DNA of 64,000 bases from Blastobasis lacticolella (taxonomy: Eukaryota > Arthropoda > Insecta > Lepidoptera > Blastobasidae), in assembly GCA_905147135.1 (NCBI GenBank), contig LR990053.1:15140501-15204500 (forward strand). Reading direction: 5' to 3'. The notes beneath the pieces are model-generated. The model was given only the letters and a program-made list of their open reading frames with translations, was not told the DNA's origin and made no database searches. Below, one piece after another: positions 33,396 through 44,400 of this stretch; the stretch's first letter is position 1, and every line of letters begins with the position of its first letter. Position numbers and translations under genes: made by a program.

Positions 33396-34940
33396 GATAG
33401 CAAAGATAGACCGGATAATTAATATTATGATATGGTTCTTGGCAAATATTTTACTCTTGAGACTTGATTATATTACTTTATTTTGTGTTGTTTGACTCTT
33501 CATATGAGTATGTAAAAGTGTACTTAGACGAGAATTAGATCCTAGATCGTGCGTTTGACGCCGTCCGCATCTGTGTGTGTGTTTGCGGACATGCACAATG
33601 CACATTCACTGAGTGTTAGTGGCGTTTGGAGGTAATCAAAAGGTGGAATAAAGCTACATCTGGGACTCTCTGGTTGACCGATGTAGAAGATCTTAGAAGG
33701 GAGAGCTGATATCTATTCGGACGAGTTGTTGTTTCGTGTTGTTGAAAGGCTTCGCTCTTATACGACAGGAAGCTGCAAGACTGTCTGAATCACGCAACTC
33801 ATGCAAAACCGTTTTAAAATCATTAGGTTGAGAAGCCTAGGGGCGCCGTTGGTGTAGCAATTGTACCTGGCTTGATCCTCTACAAATCGCTTCCTTACTT
33901 CGTGAATGTCCACCTATGTGCAAAAGAGCTGACACCGGCATTTTGGTCTGTGCTTCGGATGTAGTCGCAAATTGTATAGATACCCATGAAGAATCAATCA
34001 GTTTTAACTTATCATAAATCAGTGGTCGGACCTTGGAAGGCGGATTTTGCATGAGCTTCCTGTTCTGACTTCAATATTATTTACTTCATAACTGCTTTTA
34101 TTGGATTCACAACCACCAAGGAATTTCTACACGAATAACCTACCAATAATGGCTAAGCCATTAATGCTACGAGTGCAACATGGTTGCTGCCTATCTCTGC
34201 GATCTGGATTTCAATAAATTAAAACATGGTTGATATTATTCCCAATATTTACATATCATGGCAAGGCCATTGGAATTGAAGCAACACCATTGATCTGTGG
34301 AACATATCCAAATATTACTAATTGAAGACATCACTGCCAGTTATGGTTATGCATATTTTGCATGTGTTTGGAGCACTCTCTCCAAGGACTACCTGCTGAT
34401 ACTACTACCTACTGCTACCTATATCTGTGCCGCGGAATTCGGGCCCATCATCGTAGCCACGAGGAAACACAGTCCAAGTACTCGCCTTTAATGTTTGGGT
34501 TGCCACATCTACATCGACGAGTCTATACATATACCTGCACCCTGCATTGCATTTGAGTAAGCTGTTTTTCGAGTGAGATTTATTATGCCCAGGAGTACCT
34601 TTTTGCACATGATCTACCTACCAACAACGACACGATATGGAGAGTTCGTGGAGAGAGCTACAAGCTTTATGAATCTACTTTATACATTTATCACCTGGAT
34701 ATGCTTTGGAGACACTGGATTGTTCATATCGTCCTCTCAAGTCGCTGCATAACTCGAAAACAACCTGACTCTGACGATTATGACTTACCTCTTTGTGCCC
34801 TCTCATTCAATATATGAAAAGAAGCATTGCTGGGCGGATTGGAGTTTTTAAAAGACGTCTTTGACTGCTTCAAACGGAACCTTGCGAAGAGATATCATAT
34901 CCTCTATTAGGATTATACAGTATATCTATTATACAGTAGA

Positions 34941-36520
34941 TTATACACAATCAGATTCCCGCATTTTGGCGAGGCGATTCCAAAAAATAAATTATGGCGT
35001 ATCCTGGTCTCCGTACGCAATCAATATGTCTTTTAATCTGTGTAATATAATTTAATCTTTTGATAATACCAAGGGGTACCGTATGCATGTGCTCGTAATA
35101 AAAAACAAGCTTTACTATGGCACAAACACTAAAATCGCAATAAAGATCGTTTTCAATTTTGTACGAAACAGCAAATTTTTTTTCGTTAGTGCCATGTATC
35201 ATGAATTTAAAGTCACCCAGAATTTATTACAGCAAGCCGAATGACTTCGCCTGATCTTCAAGTGGTGAATCTGGACGTGATCGACTCCGGTACATGCGAC
35301 CGGCTGCTGCGGCCGCGGTGCAACCGCCACTGGTGCGGCATCGAGGACACTCAGATATGCGCCGGAAAGCTGGAAGGCGGATTCGACGCGTGTCGGGTGC
35401 GGTGTCCAAGTCTTGCCCAGGCAACCCTAGGGGAAGAGAGGGGGAGGAAATACCTTTTACTTGACATATATCTCGATTAAATAACACGTGAGGTGATTAT
35501 CTCCTCATAGTTAGCCCAACCCGTAGTTCCAAGGCAACCCTTTTTTTTTCTTATCTGAGTCAAATTATTTTGCGTAATACTCGATTTTCCTAAATAACAA
35601 ACGAGGGAAGATATTAAAACCGGGTTAAGGGCAACCTATAACTGTATATTATGCCTTGCAACAACAAAAAATGACGGGTGTTGTAAATTTTATGTTGTAT
35701 ACACAACAATGCGATCTCTAATTCGCCTACCAATCATGGATATTTTTGCAATGTCCTCTCCTATCTGGTGAAGGTGCAAGTCCAACAGTGAACTGTTAGT
35801 TATGGGCTGTTGATGTGAATGTAGTTGTGATAGAATGCACTTGCCGACGAGTGTTTTTTCCTGGAACAAAGTAAGATAGGTCCAACTTTGAGTTAGAGGT
35901 TAACCCTGGCCCACACCAAGTGACTATTTAATTCAACAAATACCCGTCACTCTTTGATTGCGTGCAATTGAAAGGGACCATTTCTTCATCATCATGATCA
36001 TATCAGCAGGAAGACGCCCGCTGCTGGACATAAGCCTTCAAAAGAGATCTCCACAAAGGCCGGTCTCGTGTCTTCCGTATCCAGCTGGTACCCAAGATCT
36101 TTACCAAGTCGTCGGTCCACCTAGAGAGAGGCCTACTCACGCTGCGTCTTCTGGTATGTAGTCGCCACTCGAGAACTTTATTGCCCCATTGGCCATCTGT
36201 TCTGTGAGCTATATGCCCTGCCCACTGCCACTTAAGCTTTAATAAGCTATTATCTTATTTTCACAGGGGGATTCCGGCGGTCCACTGCAACTGAAGATCA
36301 ACTTGACTACGACCACGAGTCTGGCTCAATGTATTACGTCATAGGGGTGACGTCATTTGGGTTCGGCTGTGCGCTTCCCGATCACCCGGGCGTCTGCACC
36401 CGGGTATCGGCATTCATAGACTAGATTGAGAGCATTGTTTGGCCTTAAATTATAGAAATTGGAGCAATAAATCGTACTATTAAATTACAAATTGAACGTA
36501 TATATCAAATCAATTAAATT
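34941..36520 (+). pseudogene. Pseudogenic duplicate of the last two exons of gene D
   Basis: The block from TTATACACAATCAGATTCCC matches 45661 onward through the end of gene D, including introns. Exon 9 (35233-35396, 164 nt) is open but its last codon is CGG instead of CAG (residue 192 Gln to Arg). Exon 10 (36267-36448) keeps [11 protein letters not shown] but has a 5-nt insertion near 36312. This shifts the frame to TAG at 36342-36344. A second TAG at 36422-36424 replaces the Trp of FIDWIE, and PGVYTRV has become PGVCTRV. AATAAA lies at 36466-36471. No exons 1-8 were found upstream, so this is a partial duplication or a gene that lost its 5' part. Confidence 0.85.
36003..36237 (-). mobile_element. 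RTE-type LINE C-terminal fragment inside the pseudogene intron
   Basis: On the minus strand an open stretch reads [40 protein letters not shown] and LWRSLLKAYVQQRASS, then stops. This is the conserved end of RTE-type elements (W.GH..R..D.RW, GRP..RW.DD, A..QQ). The same fragment sits in the matching intron of gene D (46581-46800). Confidence 0.7.
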
Positions 36521-36564
36521 TTTACACAAACACATATGAATCTAGTTAGTCTTATGACTCGTTA

Positions 36565-36951
36565 TTGCCTAAAATCTGTACATTAAAAAAATTTACCTTA
36601 ATTCCTTACTACGTAATGCAATACCGGAATACCGAGATCCCGAAATATGTGGATCCCACAAGCAATACATGGGACGCACCATATACGAAAATTGAGCTTG
36701 ATCCTGAAGGGATTAGCAGGACTGAGGAGACACCAGAGTCAGCAGCATACATGTCAGTTCAAGACGAATACGAACTGACATTGATAAAATTTAATACTTT
36801 GAAACACTCTAACATACATCTGGCAATTTACAGCACACTTGAAGTTTTGATTATAAAACTAGATACAGGCACGTACGGGCAATGTCGTTGTCAGTGTGAA
36901 AGCACAAAGAACGCGATTATGTTTGCTATTTCACGCAGGTATTTTTATTAG
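36565..36951 (+). CDS. Hypothetical 128-aa frame, unrecognised
   Basis: A single open frame without signal peptide or known motif. It contains KYVDPTSNTWDAPYTKIELD and CRCQCESTKNAIMF. It is preceded by protease pseudogene 3' sequence and followed by AT-rich DNA. It may be a chance frame, or an exon of another gene or element. No support beyond its length. Confidence 0.2.
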   Translation: MPKICTLKKFTLIPYYVMQYRNTEIPKYVDPTSNTWDAPYTKIELDPEGISRTEETPESAAYMSVQDEYELTLIKFNTLKHSNIHLAIYSTLEVLIIKLDTGTYGQCRCQCESTKNAIMFAISRRYFY

Positions 36952-38497
36952 TAAATAATGTTTGATACTGTTACGATGATCATTTTTTTATTTGAGTAAC
37001 TCATTAAATTGAATACGTTCCGAAGAATTGTTTAACTTTGTGTCACTGCACCCTCCGATAATGGAATAGATTTCATCAACATAACCTAGATGCCTGGCAT
37101 CCTAGTAATGTACAGGAACCGCGAGCCTTTGTACCGCGCAAGTGCAATATGTGAGTTTAATGAGTCCCATTCCGAAGTCTTTCCTTTGCACTACAACTCA
37201 GGGTACTTCAAAGGCATGTCTACAGGTCCTTAAAGGCCAACATCCATCACTGCTATTTAGGAACTTGATGTATGTTCAATACGAGGCCTGAGCTCTAATA
37301 CAACAAATACTAACGTATCTGACATCATCATACAAATCATAAGTATCCTTAAACAACCCAACGCTAACAATAATTATACCTACTTTGGTCAATCCGGTTT
37401 ATGCCTTCACATCGATATAAGGAAATTCGATGCGGCAACTAATATTACCAGCCTTGGATACTGTTGAATCGTTAACACTAAAATTGATGCTTGATCAACA
37501 ACCGGCTCAATAATCTTGGCGTCACGTTCTCGCACGTAAAGTCCGCTCTGACAAAGATCCCGGATTTGGGTTAACAAGGGCCGCTGCGTGTTTATTCTAA
37601 CAAAGGTCAAAATCATTCAACCAACAGTGGGCTTCATCGCTAACCACACTGTTGTATGGAGGAAAAAGATAACATCAACGAATAATTATTTCACGTTAGT
37701 CATCGAGATTGTGCGATATAATACGATAAGATTATTTTCTATGGGGATATATCTACGCTGAGAAACCAGAGAAGATAGAACACAACATTCAGTGTGTAAT
37801 TAGCAAAACCGTTTGCTACGAAAAGTGTGTGAAAATTGGACGTCCAGATTGGGCCCTCTACGCTCCATTCGTTCGTTCGTGGCGGCCACATGCCCGAAAT
37901 CATTTTCAAACCAAATGGCATTTACGTATATTTGCATAACCTTTCCATTAATGCTAGTTTCACAGATATTTAAATGTCTTTACCTTGCTTAATTTTAGTT
38001 TAAATTACAATTCGTAGGGAGAATATTGATGACGTAGTTTTTAGAACCTATTGATGAGGCGGACATGTTCTTGAGACCGAAAACTTACCGGCAAGCGCAA
38101 TGTATTAAAGACCCCATTGAGATGGATCGACTATCTTATAAAGGTTGTAAAAAAGCCAAAAGGGGTGAAGTCAAGACGAACAAAGTTGATTGGTATGGAA
38201 GGCGAGGGGAAAGGCATAAGTACTAATTTCATTGGTCAACATTACTCAACAGCAGCTGATGTGATAATGACTTCATAGAAGAGTTTCTTCGTATTGTTAT
38301 AACTCTAATTTCACAGGCGTGATTCTTGGAAAAAATTATTTACCAAGGGAGGCCTTAAGACATATCTTCCGTTTCCAAGATCGTAGGATACGAGATTGAC
38401 ACGACGGCGATTTCCTTAATAGGTATTTCAAAGATATCTCCTCACACGCGCACACGTACCTACAATAGAATAAAAATTGATTGTTTTGTTCTAAACT
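36952..38497. other. Intergenic region upstream of gene D
   Basis: Apart from a possible transposase relic (37400-37680) nothing is recognised. The promoter of gene D must lie here or just upstream of 38498, but no core motif is diagnostic. Confidence 0.4.
37400..37680 (-). mobile_element. Possible IS630/Tc1/mariner-type transposase relic
   Basis: The minus strand reads VVSDEAHCWLND and, after a stop, NKHAAALVNPNPGSLSERTL. SDEAHFWLNGYVNKQN-like wording is typical of a widespread insect DDE transposase. Stops and frame changes make it non-functional. The match is short. Confidence 0.35.
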
Positions 38498-41400
38498 ATG
38501 CAGTGCTCAACAGTGATATTGTTTTTTTTATTAATAGGTAACTTTTACGTGTGAATTTGATACAATGCTTTACTAATGTTTTTTAGTGTTAAGCCAATAA
38601 ATAATTCTATAATTAGCCATGCAAAATAATTTGATCAAGAAATTGATAAATTGCAGGGTGTTCAATTGAAGCTTATGCAATACAAAATAATAATGTCGGA
38701 AGTCGATTTAAAATAGTGAGGTCCCAGGAAATAAGCAGTCAGGGTAATGTAAGTACCTATGTACTTACATACGCACGTTGATATGTGGTTAACTAATGCA
38801 TGAAAACATATACGCTTCAAGATCACAATACCCTATTATCTGAAGGAAAATATTTGTCACTGTATGTATACAACGTAAATTTATAATTAAAAATTCACGA
38901 AATAAGTACCTACTTTAAGTTGTGATAAAATTAAATAATGCTATAATAAAACGTATTCTGCAATTTAAGATCGACGAAGATCGATGGATATGGGGTGTGA
39001 CTAACGGTACAACGGTATGTAAAATTTAAATATTTCTTATTAATATAAGGCCGGTGACTATAACACAGGAGCTTCCTCTCCTATTTTAGGCGCCAGCCTG
39101 ACAGAAAAGACGTATGACACAGACAGGGTGCAGACGGAGCGCGGACGCGACTTTTTAAAACATATAGAAAAGACAGGGCACGGACGCCGGCCGCGACGTG
39201 GCGTCGTGAGAGTAAGGCGGGGCTTTGTGATTTTCAAATTCGGCATTGAACCGTTTGATTTTGACACGACAACATGTCTTCTACCGAAGATGAATATGTA
39301 TTAGCACTAGTAAAACTTTCTAATATCCAGAGAGTTAGACGTTACTGGGTACATCCGGCTACTGGGTAGCATATGGCTAATCAAATAAAGCAATATATTT
39401 TTTAAGTAATGGAGGTTTTATAATATTATCCATATTTTTTTCAAGAAGTATATACGATGACTCTGTAATGTTTGAACATAATTATGTCCAAAGTGAAGAA
39501 TGCTTAACAAAAAGGTTCACGAATGAACGAAATATAGGTACAATCGGCGGAGTTCCAGCCATCTCGGGTTGACTCGGTTTGAGCTTGCTGTTTTTAACTC
39601 GATTTGAACTCGGTTAACGTAAAATTTCAAATCGGTCTCGGGTGAGCCATAATCCAAGTTGGCCCATCACTTTTCGCGCCCATCCCTGGCACCTCGCACC
39701 CCGCCCGCACCCCACCCGCACCGCGGTCGCGCCCGTGCCTCGTCTTTTCTGTTTATTTTGCAACAGAGCAAAGACATGACTGCTTCTGTCAAAACAGGCG
39801 CCGCGTCTGCGCCTTATCAGCATCTTACGTCTTTTCTGTGTGTGCGGTCGCTTAGTCAGTTTGATGTAACTGACAAATAAAGTGATTATAAATATGAATA
39901 TATTCAATCAATCAAGAATATCCTTTAAAACTATTATACTACTACAAAAATAAATAAAATTATAAATTGGCATTGATATATATACATACGCTAGTATATA
40001 GAAGTATATATACGCTAGCATATATAAGTATTTGTAAATAGGTTATCTATTACACGATTACAGAGCAAACTTGCCTATCTTGTTGTATTTTTCCCGGCTC
40101 TTAATTTTTGACTTTTTGTTTACGAGTAGTGTATATTCAAAGGTAAGATTCTCTGCATAATAATTTTAAGAGAAAAAGTACCTATATACCTACATAGAAA
40201 TAGTAATAGTAATATGAGTAATATGTGTAACATTATGCTGAACGTTACATGCTGTTGAAATATTTTGCAGACTGAGAAGCCTCCAAAAAGAGACAACGCT
40301 GAGATTCGGCAGAGACCAGACCTTCCCAACCCTTGCAAGCGAAAAGGCCCAGTCACGCCTGACTTCAACGCGCCTGGCCAGAGAATCAGCGAAACCAGTA
40401 CGTAAATGTGCAGTCAGCCTCATATACTTGATTTTCAGTTTCACCACTTATATTAGAAAACTTTCCGTGCGGCTAGTAAATCGACCTTAATGTGCAAACA
40501 AGAATTAATGAAAGAATTTTTCATTTATTACTTAAACATCCTGCAGATCAAGGATGAGTTCTTTGGGCCTACGGGAAAACTAAGACCCCTCCTTTCGGTC
40601 AATTTGTAGCTGCAAACGAAATGTTTTATATAGGATTACTTATTTTAGGGAATTAGGGAATGAAAGAAGTTGTAGTGACTAGGATAGAGAAACAAATGCT
40701 TAGCTGGTTTGGGCATGTAGAGAGGATGTTAGAAAGGAGATTATTGAAAAATATATACTGGAGTTAATGGAATGGTTGACGCGGAGGACCGAAATGTACG
40801 TATCACAATCAAATCGATTATATCCGAAAGAAAAGTCAGGTCAAGAGGGAGTAGCTACACTTATTCAATTCAACTCAGCTTTAGTCCAAAGAAAACATCA
40901 GTTTTGTATGGCGTTGCATACGCATCCTTTCAGACGCGGATAACTGCACAAGACGCCTGATGTTTTCTATAAACTAAAGCTTATTTTGAAGTGTAGTTAC
41001 TCACTTAACCTACGTTCATGTATGAAAAGGAAGACGTATGTGGTAGAAGCTAGAGAGATTTGTCAGGACCGTAGCAAGTGGAACGAAGCCTCTGCCTACC
41101 CCTACTGGAGAAAGGCGTGATGTTATGTTAGAGAGAGATAGGGCTCTAGAGTGGTAACCTTGTAGCGTAGGATGACCCGCCATGATATGGACTAACGACC
41201 TTGACAGCCGATGGATGTAAGCACAAAACCGATATGAGAGGCATGGAGGGAGGCCTACGCCCAATTCCTGAAAGCTAGAGTGGATAGGCAGGCTCCATCA
41301 ACGGCCGCATCAATTTTCTTTCCACAAGGTGAGATGGCGGTCAAATGCCAGGCTAGCACAAATAAAAGTGCTGCGGCAAATAGTAATGATGACAATGGAG

Positions 41401-44400
41401 ATTCATGATTCTTTGTGCACACCTAATAGTTCCTGATAATATTTAGTGAGTAATAATAAGTTTCGTATTTTGTATAATTTACAGAATGTTTGGAGTACCA
41501 GTGGGACATCGAACGTCGAGAAATAATCGAGAAAAATGAACGAGATTGTAAGCTATGACATTAATATGTTAATTATAATCGAATAATCCATGAATTTGCA
41601 GTTTTCAAGTTTGAAAAGAAAACATGTTCGTAATCGCAGCGCAGTTGGACAATATATGGCAACAAAACTTAACATGTAGCAACGTAGAGCATGTATTTTT
41701 TCCTTTTTGCTGTTCTGTCAAGGAGATAACTTTCCAAAATACATCTCAAGAGTCTACTACGCTACAGTAACGAACGTAGCTCTAATCGATATGTTAGCAA
41801 CCAACTCCAAATACAAATAGTTTGTTTGGTAAGGAACGGTTAGTTATAAAATACTTTATTAGACAGTATTGCAAGGATTAAATAGGTACTGCAGAACATA
41901 CAAATCTAGTCTTATCTCATTTTCAGGTAAAAAATATCGGGAGAGCCAAGGACATTTTGAAGGCGAAGCTGTAGGAGGTTGGCCAGCATTTCCTGGAGAA
42001 TTCCCGCATATGGTAGGTAAATTAATATATTATGTCCTTGACTTACGTTATCCAGCTTCCACCCTTTCGTAAATCGTCACTCCACCTAGTCAACGTGATT
42101 CGTACACTACGCTTGCCGAGCCGCGCTCTCCACACAATATACACCATTCTTCCTTTGTAATAAACGATTACCTGAGTTGTTCAGTTTTTAACATGTTGTC
42201 CAGGCACGCATAGGTCCCGGATCTGGATGTTATATGCATGATAATAAAAATAAATAAATAAAATAAAAAGGTATTTATTTAGCATTTAGCTCAGACATAT
42301 AAAAAAAAAATTACATAAAATTAAAATAAATTAAACCAGAAAAAAAATGAGAAAAAAAATATTGTATAAACACTAAACGCTAAAGAGGCCAAAGCTCAGT
42401 TCCGCAGATACGCGAAGGTGCCTACGGGCCTGCTATTCTGCCTTGGCCTACAAAATTACACAGAATAAAATGTGTTATAGACACAGACACTATAAATAAA
42501 TAAAAAAGTATTTAAAAATGTAAAAGGAATTGATCAATTCAGGACACATGTAAAACAAGCTTTGCTTACTTTAGATGGCGGTGTGTGAATTGTTAAAGTA
42601 CATAATACTTTATTTGATTGTTCCACAGGCGGCCTTGGGATGGCCTGCAACCGCCGGCGCCTGGATATTCAAATGCGGGGGCACTTTGATCAGCAACAAT
42701 TTCGTTATGACGGCTGCCCACTGCACAAAAGCAGCTGCCACAGATACCACTGTCGTTACATTGGAGCCCGTGCTTGTAGTATTAGGGAACACAAATTTGA
42801 TCGGAGCGGTATGTGCTCATAGTTACAGCCACTGAATATTACTAACTTTTTCCTTTTTTCACATCATCACAATTATAATAATAGTATTTAACACTTTGTG
42901 TTGTCACTTCATGATGGAACTCCATTATTATGAATTAAATCACTTTTTGTACACTAGTTCCACTTTATTATACAATTTTATTAAATTGCAACCGGTTTCG
43001 AATTACTCATCTTCAGGCAATTGCCTGTACAAAAAGTGATTTAATTCATATAATAATAGTATAATTTTATTATTAGTTTTCGGAATCTTCGATCAGCTCA
43101 CGATAATACTCCGAGGCCACCGTTTAGTCGATCTGGCTGTTTGAAAGAGTCCTTCACTGTGAAAGCTACCGTCTTGTGGAATCAGTTACCCAAAGAGATT
43201 CGTCACTCCAAGTCACTCAACTCCTTTAAGGCAAAGTTGCGCACGCATCTCCTCACGCAATTTTAATGTCCTTAATGGTCATGGTCAATGTTTATATATA
43301 TTTTAGTTAGGCTAGAGTGAATAGGCTGTTCCAAGACGGGCATGCTTCATCTTCGGCCGCATCGTCACTTACCAACAGGTGAGATGGCGGTCAAATGCCT
43401 GCCTTGTTTGTTATAAAAAATATTTTGTTGTATGTGTATATTCGCATGTAAGTGTATATTTCTACTTTCCATATCCATCCATCTTTATAAGTGCATGTTG
43501 TTGACTTGCCTGTGTATCAAGCGGTTCTTTACACAAAGGTTGCCTGGTAGAGATCGCTTGCAGCGATAAGGGCGCCTTTGCCTAGTTATGGTTTTTTGTC
43601 GGAACTTTTTAATGTTATTATTCTTGTGTGAGCAATAAAGAATATATCTATCTATCTACGATGACCTGAGTGTGTTACCATACCGGTCTGCCACGCAGAG
43701 GTCTCGGGTTCGATTCTCGGCCAAGTAGAAATGGAAATGATGAATTTTAATATTTCTGTTACAGGTCTTTGTAAAGTATGTATAATAAGTATGTATTCAA
43801 AAAAGTATACAACTAAAACGCTCACAATACAAGCTTTGCTTACCTTAGAGCTAGATGGCGCTGTGTTAATTTGTCCAAGCATGTAAGCATACTGTAAGTT
43901 GGTGCCGAGATGGAAAAATGCAAAGTGAGGAAGAAAAACTATACCGTCACATGGTGCCAACAAGCTCCCGATACCAACTAGTCTCAGGGTTCCCATCGGA
44001 TTCGACCTCGCTTAGTCAAGTTGGAAATAATGATCAATGTCATTTAATTATAATACTAAATAATCATCTTGGCATTAATGTCCCGGTTGTGCTATCGCGC
44101 ACGAGGGCCCGGTGTCGGCCTTGACCCTGATCCAGAATTTGGCAGATCAGATAATGCAGTTGAGCGACTGCCATCTAACCTCCGTGACCCTGATACCAGG
44201 GGTATCAGACCAGATTGGATAATGGTTGCACATTCAGTCGTCTGAATGTGCAGGTCTCATCGCGATGTTTTCCCTCGCCGTAAGAGCATCGGTTAGCGTT
44301 CAACTAATGAACATAACTCAGAAAAGAGTCATTGGTACATGGCCGCTGTGGGATTCCAACCCAGTACCTCTCGCTTACGAGTCACATACTTAAATCACAC

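Larger units (their letters stand above)
31965..34940. other. Intergenic region between gene C and the gene D-derived pseudogene
   Basis: AT-rich DNA with a GC-rich island at 32740-32960 and a LINE 3'-end fragment at 33270-33395. The stretch 33540-34900 is more evenly composed and may be old retroelement, but no diagnostic motif was found in any frame. Confidence 0.4.

Noticed and set aside
37739..37921. 60-aa minus-strand frame MPFGLKMISGMWPPRTNEW
   Set aside because: No motif and no neighbouring frame continuing it; not enough to call part of the nearby transposase relic.
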